NCBI GenBank assembly: GCA_025061985.1
Contig: JANXAW010000026.1
Location: forward strand, 1 to 64,000
Length of the DNA stretch: 64,000 bases
DNA from: Fimbriimonadales bacterium
GTDB taxonomy: Bacteria > Armatimonadota > Fimbriimonadia > Fimbriimonadales > GBS-DC
Reading direction: 5' to 3'
The position numbers were made by a program, and so were the translations under genes. The notes beneath the pieces were generated by a model, which saw only the letters and a program-made list of their open reading frames with translations, was not told the DNA's origin and searched no databases. Positions 28,446-37,124 of this stretch are shown here, one piece after another (within the stretch, counting starts at the first letter, position 1; each line of letters starts with the position of its first letter).

Positions 28446-28463
28446 CGCTTTTCCCTCCTGCCT

Positions 28464-29258
28464 CTACGTGCCGTTGGTAGCGCTTGTGTCGCCGCGCTGG
28501 GTTGCTTGGAGCTTGCGCTCTAGCTCCTCCAGCTCACGAAGCGCGTCCGACTCTTCGACTGCGCTGGTAGTCGTAGCTTCGGCGGGGCGTAGTCCCAGGC
28601 GTTGTTCGATCCTTGCCAGCTCTTGCTCTGCCTCGTAGTCAAGTTGGGCATCTTGTAAGGCGGCCAGCCGCCCTTGCAGGCTCTGCGCTGCCATTTCTTG
28701 GCGCGCCGCTGCCTCAGCCTCTGCCCGCTGAATGCGTTGCTCTGCTGCGCTCCAAACGGATTCGAGGTTTTCAATGGTGATGCCCTCTAGCGCCTTGTTG
28801 ATAGCGTTTTGGATTTGGGCTTGCTTCCAGCGGGCTTTCATCGCCAACGCTTGCGCGGTCTTGACCCGCACCTCCTCCTCTTGGCGACGGATTGCCAGCT
28901 TGATGGACTCTACGGTCTCAATGGCTTGCTGCAGCGAGGCGCGCATGCTCTGCAGAGCGCCTTCTTGTGCTTTCTTTTCGCGGATAAGTTGCAGGGCAAG
29001 GTCGCGCTTGCCGTGTTGCAGGGCAAGTTCGGCTTTGCGCTCTAAGTCGCGCACGGTGCGCTCTAGCTTTTCCACTTCGGCTTGCAGAATGTTCTTTTGC
29101 GTGATTGCTTGGATGGCGCGTTCGCGGTTGCGTGCGAGGGTCTCTTGCATCTCACGCCGCGCTTGATCCAATAGCACCTCAGGGTCTTCCAACTGCTCTA
29201 CCTTGCCCGTTAGCCACGCAACGAGATAGCGCCACAGTCGTGCCAGTGCCTTGAACAT
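28464..29258 (-). CDS. pspA: PspA/Vipp1 family membrane-stress protein
   Basis: A 264-residue protein of the PspA/IM30 (ESCRT-III-like) superfamily that coats and repairs the inner membrane. It has the N-terminal amphipathic helix MFKALARLWRYLVAWL, then EDPEVLLDQARREMQETLAR, and a long hairpin of coiled-coil helices (residues 25-215) ending in a short unstructured tail. A GGGGG ribosome site precedes the ATG. Immediate downstream neighbour is the mreD-like gene (18 bp), which suits a cell-envelope role. PspF/PspBC partners are not seen. Confidence 0.9.
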   Translation of the reverse strand: MFKALARLWRYLVAWLTGKVEQLEDPEVLLDQARREMQETLARNRERAIQAITQKNILQAEVEKLERTVRDLERKAELALQHGKRDLALQLIREKKAQEGALQSMRASLQQAIETVESIKLAIRRQEEEVRVKTAQALAMKARWKQAQIQNAINKALEGITIENLESVWSAAEQRIQRAEAEAAARQEMAAQSLQGRLAALQDAQLDYEAEQELARIEQRLGLRPAEATTTSAVEESDALRELEELERKLQATQRGDTSATNGT

Positions 29259-29290
29259 CGTTGGATGCCCCCTGTTGGTTAGCAGAGTGA

Positions 29291-29296
29291 AGTGTA
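29291..29296 (-). promoter_or_regulatory. -10 box of pspA
   Basis: GGTACACT on the minus strand, 32 bases before the pspA ATG. No convincing -35. Confidence 0.4.
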
Positions 29297-29309
29297 CCCA
29301 ATTGCTGTT

Positions 29310-29984
29310 TCACAGAGCATCTTTAGAGCGTAGGAGGGCGCGCCCCATCACGACGAAATCTGCCCCCCACCGCAAGGCTTGCTCAGGAGTAGCGACCCGT
29401 TTCTGGTCGTGCGCAGGGCTGCCCACGGGGCGCACTCCCGGCGTGATAATCAGAAACTCTGGAGGCAAGTGGCGACGAAGCAGGCGCACCTCCAAGGGCG
29501 AAGCAACTACGCCGTCTAATCCTGCTTGTAGCGCCAGCTTTGCTAGGCGCAGTGTTTGCGCACGCGGAGCGCGGGGAATGCCCATCGCGTGCAAGGCAGG
29601 TGCGTCCAAGCTAGTCAGCACTGTCACCCCAATCAGAAGCGGGCGATGGGGCAAGTCGCTTAGCGCTGTGCGCGCCGCTTCCAACATCGCTACTCCACCC
29701 ATAACGTGGAGCGTGAGCATCCATACCCCAAACTCCGCTGCTTGGCGCACCGCCTGCGCCACTACATTTGGTATGTCGTGGAACTTGAGGTCTAAAAAGA
29801 TGCGTTCTGCCCCCGCCTCATGCAAGGTGTGAATCACAGGCAAGCCATGCGCGAGATGCAGCACGCTCCCAACCTTATACGCATACACCTTATCGCGGTA
29901 CTGCTGCACCCAGTCGCACGCCTGACCTATGTTGGGCGTGTCTAAGGCGAGAATCGTGCGCTGCGCTACCGATCCATTACCCAT
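29310..29984 (-). CDS. pyrF: Orotidine-5'-phosphate decarboxylase
   Basis: It converts OMP to UMP, the last step of pyrimidine synthesis. The 224-residue TIM barrel has the start ILALDTPN, the catalytic motif IFLDLKFHDIPNVV (Asp-Lys-x-x-Asp), LTLHVMGG, and phosphate-binding LIITPGVRP with GADFVVMGRALL at the end. It begins 3 bases after the tlpA stop, so the two are co-transcribed although functionally unrelated. pyrE is 14 kb away next to panB. Confidence 0.95.
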   Translation of the reverse strand: MGNGSVAQRTILALDTPNIGQACDWVQQYRDKVYAYKVGSVLHLAHGLPVIHTLHEAGAERIFLDLKFHDIPNVVAQAVRQAAEFGVWMLTLHVMGGVAMLEAARTALSDLPHRPLLIGVTVLTSLDAPALHAMGIPRAPRAQTLRLAKLALQAGLDGVVASPLEVRLLRRHLPPEFLIITPGVRPVGSPAHDQKRVATPEQALRWGADFVVMGRALLRSKDAL

Positions 29985-29987
29985 TCT

Positions 29988-30509
29988 TCACCCTTTGCTG
30001 GCGCGGATGGCTTTTTGCAACTCAGCTTCCAGCTTGCGCCCAATCGCTGGCGCATAGCCTACCTGCACGAATTGGATTTTGCCCTGAGCATCAATGATCA
30101 CAAAGGTTGGGATGCCACTCACACGATAGGCTTTGGCAACAGCCCCATCCTTGTCCAGGAGCACTGTAAAGTCGTAGTTGTTTCGCTGCATAAAAGCGCG
30201 CACCCTCTCCTCGCTCTCCCGCAAGTTGATGGTGAGGATATGGGCCTCCTCGCCGTACTTTTTCGCCAGCTGTTGCGTATGGGGTAAAGCAGCCCGGCAT
30301 GGGCCGCACCATGTCGCCCAGAAATCCAAGTACACGGGTTTACCACGCAGTTTGCTCAGCTCTACTTCCGTGCCGTCTAGCGAGGTGAGCTTGAAGTTGG
30401 GGGCTTCGCTGCCGATTGGCAGCGTTTCCTCTTCCTGCTGGAACACAGCGTACGCACTGCCAAGCACCACTGCGCCCAGCATTAGCCCTATCCAGAACCG
30501 CTTGCTCAT
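29988..30509 (-). CDS. TlpA-like thioredoxin-fold protein
   Basis: A 173-residue membrane-anchored thiol-disulfide oxidoreductase of the TlpA/ResA group. An N-terminal helix (FWIGLMLGAVVLGSAYAVF) anchors or exports it; the thioredoxin fold carries YLDFWATWCGPCRAALPHTQ with the CGPC active site and the cis-Pro in VSGIPTFVIID. Such proteins keep periplasmic cysteines reduced, for example for cytochrome c maturation. Start ATG 30509 follows a GGAGGC site. It is divergent from motA and leads pyrF. Confidence 0.9.
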   Translation of the reverse strand: MSKRFWIGLMLGAVVLGSAYAVFQQEEETLPIGSEAPNFKLTSLDGTEVELSKLRGKPVYLDFWATWCGPCRAALPHTQQLAKKYGEEAHILTINLRESEERVRAFMQRNNYDFTVLLDKDGAVAKAYRVSGIPTFVIIDAQGKIQFVQVGYAPAIGRKLEAELQKAIRASKG

Positions 30510-30531
30510 CTTGGTACGCCTCCGGCGATAG

Positions 30532-30537
30532 AGTATA
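30532..30537 (-). promoter_or_regulatory. -10 box of tlpA-pyrF
   Basis: GGTATACT on the minus strand, 22 bases before the ATG, with a Shine-Dalgarno in between. This is a conventional leader with the same GG-extended -10 as the leaderless genes. Confidence 0.5.
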
Positions 30538-30646
30538 CCGCTTGCGCAACGGGAGTAGCCTTGCAACTCACGCGGAGCGCAAAAAGCGGAATGCCACGCT
30601 TGGTGCTAGGAGTGTGGAATAACGCTTTGGAGGCGCTGCGGGCAGC

Positions 30647-31522
30647 ATGACCACCATTATAGGCTTCGTCGTTGTATTTGGGGCAGTGTTCGGCGGCTTT
30701 ATTATGCACGGCGGGAAGATTGCCGCCCTGATTCAGGTTTCGGAGTTCGTGATCATCGGTGGCGCGGGGTTGGGTGCCCTAATTGCTTCTAACCCTCCCA
30801 GCGTTATCGCAGGAATTGTCAGGGGCGTCTTGGGTTTGCTCAAGGGCAGCCCCTATAGCAAGAAAGAGACCTTCTTGGAGCTGCTTCGCGCTCTGTTTGC
30901 CCTGTTCACCTTAGCCCGCAAGGAGGGGCTGCTGGCGTTGGAGCAGCATGTGGAACGCCCGCACGAAAGCTCGCTATTCCAGCAGTTCCCTTTCCTTTCC
31001 AGCAATCACCACGCGCTGAATTTCTTGTGCGACACGATGAAAGTGGTGCTTTCGGGGGCAGTCGGCGCGTTTGAGCTGGCAGAACTCACCGAAGCCGATC
31101 TTGAAAAGCACCATGAGGAGGCAATGCGTCCCTCGCACGCCCTCAGCAAAATCGGCGATGCGATGCCAGGTTTTGGAATCGTCGCAGCTGTGTTGGGCGT
31201 TGTCATCACGATGGGTTACCTAGACCAAGGTCCCGAAACGATTGGACAGAAGGTCGCAGCCGCGCTGGTAGGCACTTTCCTAGGCGTGCTACTGGCATAC
31301 GGCGTGTTTCAGCCACTGGCTATGGCGCTAGAGCACCAAGCTCACGCCGAAGCGCAGTATTACCAGTGCATTCGTCAGGCGTTGATTGCGTTTGCACGAG
31401 GCGATGCCCCACTAACTTGCATTGAGTTCGCGCGGCGCAGCATTGAGCCCCATGTGCGCCCCTCCTTCCAAGAGATGGAGGAAGCGGTGAAAGGCGGTGG
31501 CAGCGTCGCACAAGCCGCCTAA
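30647..31522 (+). CDS. motA: Flagellar motor stator protein MotA
   Basis: MotA forms the proton- or sodium-driven stator with MotB and turns the flagellar rotor. The 291-residue protein has four transmembrane helices, starting TTIIGFVVVFGAVFGGF and GGAGLGALIASNP, a cytoplasmic loop of about 100 residues with charged residues for rotor contact, and MPGFGIVAAVLGVVITMGYL followed by LVGTFLGVLLAYGVF. motB follows after 16 bases. Ion specificity was not determined. Confidence 0.95.
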   Translation: MTTIIGFVVVFGAVFGGFIMHGGKIAALIQVSEFVIIGGAGLGALIASNPPSVIAGIVRGVLGLLKGSPYSKKETFLELLRALFALFTLARKEGLLALEQHVERPHESSLFQQFPFLSSNHHALNFLCDTMKVVLSGAVGAFELAELTEADLEKHHEEAMRPSHALSKIGDAMPGFGIVAAVLGVVITMGYLDQGPETIGQKVAAALVGTFLGVLLAYGVFQPLAMALEHQAHAEAQYYQCIRQALIAFARGDAPLTCIEFARRSIEPHVRPSFQEMEEAVKGGGSVAQAA

Positions 31523-31538
31523 CCGCAGGAGGTTGCCA

Positions 31539-32378
31539 ATGGCAAAGAATGGCGGTAGCGAGATCCGCATCATAAAGAAGAAAAACGGTGGGCACGGGCA
31601 TCATGGGGGCGCGTGGAAAGTCGCCTACGCCGACTTCGTCACTGCAATGATGGCTTTCTTCTTGGTGATGTGGCTCATCGGCTTAGACGCGAAAACGCGC
31701 GCTGCCATCGCTGCCTACTTTCGCGACCCTGTGGGCTTTATGGAAGCAGTGCGCAGAAGCGAAGCTATTTTCACCATCAACGATGCCCTACCCCCCGGCG
31801 GTAAAAACACACCCCATATGCCACGCGCCCCCAAAGACGGCAACCCTCGCCCGACTAAAGATCGCAAAACCGAACGTCGGGCGCTGGAGCAACTCAGGCG
31901 TGAGTTGGAAGGCGCTATAGCAAGCATTCCCGAACTCGCTCACCTCAAAGACCACGTGGAAATCGAGTTTGTCAAGGAGGGGCTGCGGATTGAGCTGCTG
32001 GAGGGCAAGGAGCCGATGTTCTTTCGGACGGGCAGCGCGCAGCTCACGCCTGCTGCACGTCGCCTGCTGACCCTTATCGCCCAAAAACTTGGCAAACTGG
32101 ACAACCACATCGTGGTGGAAGGGCACACTGATGCCCAGCCCTATCGCGCGGGTGCGCACTACACCAACTGGGAACTGTCTACCGACCGTGCAAACGCCGC
32201 GCGGCGCGTGTTGGAAAGCTCTGGACTGCGCAAGGGGCAAGTCTTGGAAGTACGCGGCTACGCCGATACACGCCCCCGAAACCCCTACGACCCCTTCCAC
32301 TACTCCAATCGGCGTGTGTCGCTACTGATTCCCTACCTCTCTAAGGAGGAGGCTGAGTCTCTCAAAAGCGTTCCGTGA
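31539..32378 (+). CDS. motB: Flagellar motor stator protein MotB
   Basis: The peptidoglycan-anchoring stator partner of MotA. The 279-residue protein has a basic N-terminus, one transmembrane helix with the ion-binding Asp in AYADFVTAMMAFFLVMWLIG, a linker and a C-terminal OmpA-like peptidoglycan-binding domain (IVVEGHTDAQPYR, ELSTDRANAARRVLESSGL). Start ATG 31539 follows GCAGGAGG. The second gene of motAB; a terminator-like hairpin follows. Confidence 0.95.
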   Translation: MAKNGGSEIRIIKKKNGGHGHHGGAWKVAYADFVTAMMAFFLVMWLIGLDAKTRAAIAAYFRDPVGFMEAVRRSEAIFTINDALPPGGKNTPHMPRAPKDGNPRPTKDRKTERRALEQLRRELEGAIASIPELAHLKDHVEIEFVKEGLRIELLEGKEPMFFRTGSAQLTPAARRLLTLIAQKLGKLDNHIVVEGHTDAQPYRAGAHYTNWELSTDRANAARRVLESSGLRKGQVLEVRGYADTRPRNPYDPFHYSNRRVSLLIPYLSKEEAESLKSVP

Positions 32379-32435
32379 CGCCTCAAAATGGCTTGCGTAA
32401 ACGGGTTCTGTCTGCAATGGGGCTTTTCGCTTCGA

Positions 32436-32461
32436 GGGGGCGGTTGCTACCCCCGCTTTTT
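32436..32461 (+). terminator. Terminator after motB
   Basis: GGGGG at 32436-32440 pairs with CCCCC at 32450-32454, followed by GC and TTTTT at 32457-32461. It lies between convergent motB and the DUF58 gene. Confidence 0.5.
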
Positions 32462-32527
32462 GTCCGCAGCACACCAATGTTGGGGGAGAGGCACAGCTGC
32501 TCAAAGGCTTCTCGCCTAGCAAGCCCG

Positions 32528-33838
32528 CTATATGCCTCCGCGCGCCTTAACCTGCAAATAGTGGTTGACCAAAGCGGGCACTAAAGTGTCAGGGTCGGCG
32601 TCGATGCAGTGGATTCCCATCCGCTCCAAGGTACGAATAGCTGCAAGGCGGTCGCTGAGCGTTTGCGTGGCAACTGCACGACGATAAAAAGTGGCGGGGG
32701 TGTCGGGCACTTGGCGGCTCCACGCATGTAAGCGCGGGTCTGCTACTGTAGCTGCCACGCACAGATGTTGCTGGCTCAAAGCACGCAATGCATGAAGCAC
32801 CATCCGCGATGCGTCGGGGTCAATCAGGTCAGTAAACAGTACGATAAGCGAGCGCTTGCGCCAACGCTTTGCTAAGTAAGTGGAGGCGTACAGGTAGTCT
32901 GGCTCTACCAAGCGAGGCTGAACATCGTGGAGTGTCTCTACAATCTTGCCAACCTGGCTGCGCCCCCGTTGGGGCACGAGGAACGCATCAATTTCGTCAG
33001 CGAACACCAGCGCTCCCACCTTGTCGTCCATCTGTACAGCAACATATGCCAACATCAACGCTGCGTTGAGCACTGCATCAAACTTGCGCTTGCCTTTCAC
33101 TTCCGCCAGCATGTTGCGCCCTGCATCCAGCATTAGCACCACGCTTTGGCTACGCTCGACCTGGTAATCCCGCACGATAGGTTTACCGCGACGCGCCGTG
33201 GCTTTCCAATCGATTTTGCGGAACTCGTCATCAGGGGTGTATTCGCGCAATGACTCGAATTCGGTGCCCTGCCCGCGCAATCGCAGTTGGCGAAAGCCCA
33301 TCTGTTGGAGCCGTCCTCGGTGGCGCAGTAGGTCATACTCCCGCAGTTGCAGTAGGTTTGGGTAAACGGGCACGCGCTCGCGTGCTGGTAAGCGGTAATC
33401 CCGCGCCGTAAGTCCCAAAAGCCCCTCCACACGCAAGAACACATCCTCAAAGCGTGCCTCTCCTCGATAGCGTGGCGTAAGGTGATAAGTAACGCGAACC
33501 ACTTGATCGGGTACCAGCTTCACGGCGAACTCGCGCTGGTCATAGTCGCAAAATGGCGGTGGCTCGTCGCGCAGCCGAGCGCGGCGTACCGTGCGCATCG
33601 TGTGACGCAGCAGCAGTTCGATTCGATTGGACGCGCCTAGGGAGAGCACACGCTCGTGCTTGCGTTGAACCTCGAACGCGCTTGCACGGGGCAAAGTAAA
33701 GGCATCCGTGGTGATCGCGAGAACCGCCAGTAGGTCTACAAGCAGCACTAGCCCTAGCAAATCAGGGCGGGCGGCGCCCGCCAGGGCAACCAGCCCGCCC
33801 AATCCCAGCGCGATCCACGCGCGGTAGGTTAGCACCAT
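32528..33838 (-). CDS. DUF58 domain protein
   Basis: A 436-residue protein with two N-terminal hydrophobic helices and a soluble part typical of DUF58, which includes a von Willebrand A-like fold: GTEFESLREYTPDDEFRKID, then WKATARRGKPIVRDYQ, followed by VVLMLDAGRNM where a MIDAS-type DxSxS motif would lie (here DAGRN, so probably degenerate). DUF58 genes commonly accompany MoxR ATPases and transglutaminase-like genes; none are here. It follows the prepilin gene with a 4-base gap on the same strand. Function unknown. Confidence 0.82.
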   Translation of the reverse strand: MVLTYRAWIALGLGGLVALAGAARPDLLGLVLLVDLLAVLAITTDAFTLPRASAFEVQRKHERVLSLGASNRIELLLRHTMRTVRRARLRDEPPPFCDYDQREFAVKLVPDQVVRVTYHLTPRYRGEARFEDVFLRVEGLLGLTARDYRLPARERVPVYPNLLQLREYDLLRHRGRLQQMGFRQLRLRGQGTEFESLREYTPDDEFRKIDWKATARRGKPIVRDYQVERSQSVVLMLDAGRNMLAEVKGKRKFDAVLNAALMLAYVAVQMDDKVGALVFADEIDAFLVPQRGRSQVGKIVETLHDVQPRLVEPDYLYASTYLAKRWRKRSLIVLFTDLIDPDASRMVLHALRALSQQHLCVAATVADPRLHAWSRQVPDTPATFYRRAVATQTLSDRLAAIRTLERMGIHCIDADPDTLVPALVNHYLQVKARGGI

Positions 33839-33842
33839 TAGA

Positions 33843-34730
33843 CTAGAGCCGAATGTACTTGTAGCACTTGCCCAAGTTGTCTTCGGTCACTACGCCCTCC
33901 AGATAGGGGCGGCACGAGTTGAATGGGTCGTTCGGTTGCGTGCCCACATACCGGGCGTAGGGCGTGCCCGACACACACCAGAAGTCAGCTCCTTCGCGTC
34001 TGACGAAGGGGTCTGCACCAGAGCGCCCTGGGTAAGTATAGAACATCCCCTGCCCAGCTTGCCCCAGCTTGCGCGCTTTCACGGCCTTTGCATGCCCGTC
34101 CACATAGTTGGCTTGCACGAACTCGCTGTGGCGCGCGCGCACAGGCACGATTAGGAAAATGGTGCTTAAGTCAGGCTTGCGTCGAAGCACGTTGCCTGTA
34201 CCCCCAAGCGCCAAGTCGGCTTCGAAGTTAATGGTTGTCTCCGCCGGGAACTCCACCTCGGCAAGTGAAACCGTTCCTTTCCTAACAGCGGCCGGATTCT
34301 GGTCGATCCGAGTGCGCCCAGGCGGCAGCAGGTCGTAGTTGTACATATAGCTAATCGTCTCGGGCAAGTTGCAAGTGGGAATGCCAAGTACTGCGACAAA
34401 GCCTGCATTCAAGTAGAGCGCGTTCGGCTCGCTGGGGCACCTTACAATGTCAAGATTCTTGATGTAAGGGTAGATGGCGTCGAATAGGGTAAACGCGCAT
34501 GGTCGCCCAGCAGCGTTGAAAGCAGGCTCGTACACAGCCATCGGAAATTTCTCGTCGTAGTCATGGGTGTAGGCGAGTGTGGCTGTCGCCATCTGCTTGA
34601 GGTTGTTCATGCACTGGGTCTGGCGCGCTTTCTCGCGCGCTTGCGCAAACACCGGGAACAGAATCGCAGCTAGAATGGCGATAATCGCGATTACCACCAA
34701 TAGCTCGATTAGTGTGAAGCCTTTTCGCAT
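33843..34730 (-). CDS. Prepilin-type protein with H-x9-DG domain (DUF1559-like)
   Basis: A 295-residue secreted or pilus-associated protein. The class III signal is [22 protein letters not shown], followed by [20 protein letters not shown]. Near the C-terminus [19 protein letters not shown] shows His followed nine residues later by Asp-Gly, the H-x9-DG signature of a family expanded in Planctomycetes and Armatimonadota. Several Cys may form disulfides. AGGAGG lies before the ATG, and the leader upstream has strong predicted structure. A similar N-terminus occurs in the gene at the right edge of the window. Confidence 0.85.
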   Translation of the reverse strand: MRKGFTLIELLVVIAIIAILAAILFPVFAQAREKARQTQCMNNLKQMATATLAYTHDYDEKFPMAVYEPAFNAAGRPCAFTLFDAIYPYIKNLDIVRCPSEPNALYLNAGFVAVLGIPTCNLPETISYMYNYDLLPPGRTRIDQNPAAVRKGTVSLAEVEFPAETTINFEADLALGGTGNVLRRKPDLSTIFLIVPVRARHSEFVQANYVDGHAKAVKARKLGQAGQGMFYTYPGRSGADPFVRREGADFWCVSGTPYARYVGTQPNDPFNSCRPYLEGVVTEDNLGKCYKYIRL

Positions 34731-34757
34731 ACTGCATCCTCCTCGGCAAAGTTAGGC

Positions 34758-34838
34758 TCTGGAACTCCCGGCAGTGCTCCAGAAAGGTGGCATCAGCCCC
34801 TTCTGCCAGGCGGACATCCCCTACCACCTTCCTGTGGC
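34758..34838 (-). ncRNA. Structured 5' leader of the prepilin gene
   Basis: Between the -10 box and the prepilin ATG, two stems lie end to end: AAGGTGG/CCACCTT (7 bp, at 34784-34790 and 34824-34830) and TCTGGA/TCCAGA (6 bp, at 34758-34763 and 34778-34783). With no gap between them they could stack. The ribosome site follows about 10 bases later. It might be a riboswitch or protein-binding leader; it does not match any class I can name. Confidence 0.4.
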
Positions 34839-34844
34839 ATGCCT

Positions 34845-34850
34845 ATTATA
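34845..34850 (-). promoter_or_regulatory. -10 box of the prepilin gene
   Basis: TATAAT on the minus strand preceded by TG, giving a transcript start near 34838 and a leader of about 108 nt. Confidence 0.5.
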
Positions 34851-34906
34851 CATCTTACACATCGCCCTATGGACTCCTGCTGGAAGTCGCGAGACTTACT
34901 GGACGG

Positions 34907-35947
34907 TTAGTCATAAGAAAACTCCTCGTCGGCGCGGTAGCTACTCGTCAGTTGCTTGACTAACTGGCGCAGGAGGTCGTTAAGCAAGGCACTTGCGCCG
35001 AAGCGAAACCGCTCAGGCGTAAGCCACATTTCGCCCAGCGTTTCGTACACCAGCACGAGATAGCGCAGAGCGTCTTTTGCCGTGCGAATGCCCCCCGCGG
35101 GTTTCATACCCACGGCGCGCCCCGTAGCGTCGTAAAAATCGCGAATCGCTTCTAACATCACCAAGGTGGCAGGCAACGTAGCTGCGGGCTGTATTTTGCC
35201 TGTGCTGGTTTTGATGAAATCGGCTCCCGCCATCAAAGCGATATGCGCTGCGCGACGGATGGCGTCGTAGTCGCCTAACTCCCCTGTTTCTAAGATGACC
35301 TTGAGGCGAACACGCTCCCCGCAAAGCTCTTTGACCCTGGCGATTTCGTCGAACACACGCCGATAGTCCCCCTGCAAAAACGCTCCGCGATTGATGACCA
35401 TATCGATCTCGTCGGCTCCCTCGCGGATTGCCCATTTCACATCGGCAAGGCGTAGCGAGAAGGGATATTGCCCTGATGGGAACGCAGTAGCCACGGTCGC
35501 CACTTTGACAGGAGTGCCTTGCAATGCCTCCTTCGCAACGCCAATAAAGTTCGGATACACGCACACAGCGGCTACAGGGGGCGCTGCGACGGTCTCAGCG
35601 TCTGGCATGCCCGCGCGCGGCGTGTAGGGTTGACGCGCGCGGCTACATAGGCGGCGCACTTTCTCTACTGTGTCTGCCCCCTCCAGCGTGGTGAGATCGC
35701 ACATGCTAATCGCAAGACGCAGCGCGTTAATCTTGGTGTGTTTTTTGAGGCTGCGCTTGCTCAGCCACTCGCAGCGCTGCTGCAGTTCATAAGCGTTCAC
35801 GGGAGGCACAGTGCGCCACGCTTGCCCTGCTCTCGGGATAAGGCGACGCAACGCCTTGTGGTCGGAAATGTCTACGCCCACCAGTTCGCCAAACGGGATA
35901 GGCGCTGGTTGCACTCGCAACGGTTTGGTGGCAGCAGTTGTTGGCAT
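34907..35947 (-). CDS. deoC: Deoxyribose-phosphate aldolase
   Basis: It cleaves 2-deoxyribose-5-phosphate into glyceraldehyde-3-phosphate and acetaldehyde in nucleoside breakdown. The 346-residue protein carries CVYPNFIGVAKEAL, EIDMVINRGAF, LKVILETGELGDYD and the Schiff-base Lys in GADFIKTSTGK, with the glycine-rich GMKPAGGIRTAKDAL. About 100 residues before the barrel make it longer than the roughly 220-260 residue bacterial form and more like the long type. Start ATG 35947; divergent from hrcA across 80 bp. Confidence 0.93.
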   Translation of the reverse strand: MPTTAATKPLRVQPAPIPFGELVGVDISDHKALRRLIPRAGQAWRTVPPVNAYELQQRCEWLSKRSLKKHTKINALRLAISMCDLTTLEGADTVEKVRRLCSRARQPYTPRAGMPDAETVAAPPVAAVCVYPNFIGVAKEALQGTPVKVATVATAFPSGQYPFSLRLADVKWAIREGADEIDMVINRGAFLQGDYRRVFDEIARVKELCGERVRLKVILETGELGDYDAIRRAAHIALMAGADFIKTSTGKIQPAATLPATLVMLEAIRDFYDATGRAVGMKPAGGIRTAKDALRYLVLVYETLGEMWLTPERFRFGASALLNDLLRQLVKQLTSSYRADEEFSYD

Positions 35948-36003
35948 ATGCTACTTGATATGCCCACGCTCGTCAGATTCCTGCTGAGTTGCCCTATTCG
36001 AGG

Positions 36004-36009
36004 TAGAAT
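36004..36009 (+). promoter_or_regulatory. -10 box of hrcA
   Basis: GGTAGAAT, 18 bases before the GTG start, with GGTGGTGAGG as ribosome site between. No CIRCE element is visible here. Confidence 0.4.
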
Positions 36010-36027
36010 CGAAGGTGGTGAGGCTCT

Positions 36028-37089
36028 GTGCCACGCCGCGCGGCTACAGATCCAAACGTGTTGGATGCGCGCAAGGCAGCGATTTTGCGCGCGGTAACGC
36101 GCGAGCATATCCGCACGGGTGAACCCGTTGGCTCGCAGGCGATTGTGCAACGCTACGCGCTGGGTATCAAGCCCGCCACAGTGCGCAACGAGATGGCGGT
36201 GATGACGGAATATGGCTATCTGCTTCAGCCGCATACCAGCGCGGGGCGTGTGCCGACCACGCGCGGCTATCGCTACTACGTAGAACACCTAATCGGTGGC
36301 GTTCCAAGGCTGCGCATTGAAAGCTACCTCAAGCAGCTGCCCGAACCTGGCGAGAGCCTTGAAGAGACATTAGAAGCTACGCTGCAAATCTTAGCACGCG
36401 CTGCCCGCTACATTGCCTTCGCCGCCACGGCGCGCGATGAAACGATCCGTGTGCTACGCTACGTGCTAACCCCTTGTGGCGCGCGGCGCGTGCTCTCGGT
36501 GGTGATTTTAGAACATGGCGCGGTCGATAACCGTTTGGTAGAGCTGGGCTATGCGCCTTCTCAGCGCGCCCTCAACCGTATCCAGGGCGTGCTCGCCTCG
36601 CTGATTGAGGGGCAAACCGTGCGCGCCGTGCTGCAGTTAGACCCAAACCAACCCCCCGCTATGGAGTCGCCAGAGGAGCGCGAGGCAATTGCAACGCTAT
36701 TGCGCACAGCCCAACATCAACTTCAGGAGGCAACTGAGGGCGAACTACTTTATGCAGGCACGGTGTACATGCTCCACCAGCCTGAGTTTCAGCGTGAGGT
36801 GTACCAGCTGGAGGCGGTCTTGCGCGTGCTGGAAGAGCGTAAGTCGCTCTACCGCCTGCTTCGAAAGCACGGCGAAGCAGATGTGCAACTCACTATTGGC
36901 GAGGAGAACCCGATAGAGGCGTTGCGCTGCTGCACGCTGATTAGCGCGCGCTACTATGTGGGTACGCGCCCTGCGGGAGTGATTGGGCTAATGGGACCCG
37001 TGCGCATGGACTATGACCACGCCCTGCCTACCGTTCGTCGCACGGCGCAGGCACTAAGCGACTTGCTCACACGCACCCTGCTTTCGTAG
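36028..37089 (+). CDS. hrcA: Heat-inducible transcription repressor HrcA
   Basis: HrcA represses chaperone operons by binding CIRCE inverted repeats. The 353-residue product has the winged-helix start RKAAILRAVTREHIRTGEPV, then GSQAIVQRYALGIKPATVRN and HTSAGRVPTTRGYRYYV, a GAF-like core and a C-terminal GPVRMDY segment. GTG 36028 is the start. No CIRCE was found before dnaK or hrcA, so its target (perhaps groESL) must lie outside this window. It is not linked to dnaK, unlike in Firmicutes. Confidence 0.93.
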   Translation: MPRRAATDPNVLDARKAAILRAVTREHIRTGEPVGSQAIVQRYALGIKPATVRNEMAVMTEYGYLLQPHTSAGRVPTTRGYRYYVEHLIGGVPRLRIESYLKQLPEPGESLEETLEATLQILARAARYIAFAATARDETIRVLRYVLTPCGARRVLSVVILEHGAVDNRLVELGYAPSQRALNRIQGVLASLIEGQTVRAVLQLDPNQPPAMESPEEREAIATLLRTAQHQLQEATEGELLYAGTVYMLHQPEFQREVYQLEAVLRVLEERKSLYRLLRKHGEADVQLTIGEENPIEALRCCTLISARYYVGTRPAGVIGLMGPVRMDYDHALPTVRRTAQALSDLLTRTLLS

Positions 37090-37124
37090 CGTCAGCATCC
37101 GCGCTAACATAGGAGAGTTCCACG

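Noticed and set aside
34758-34838. Leader as a c-di-GMP riboswitch
   Set aside because: The conserved cores of the GEMM classes are not visible, so only a generic structured leader is claimed.
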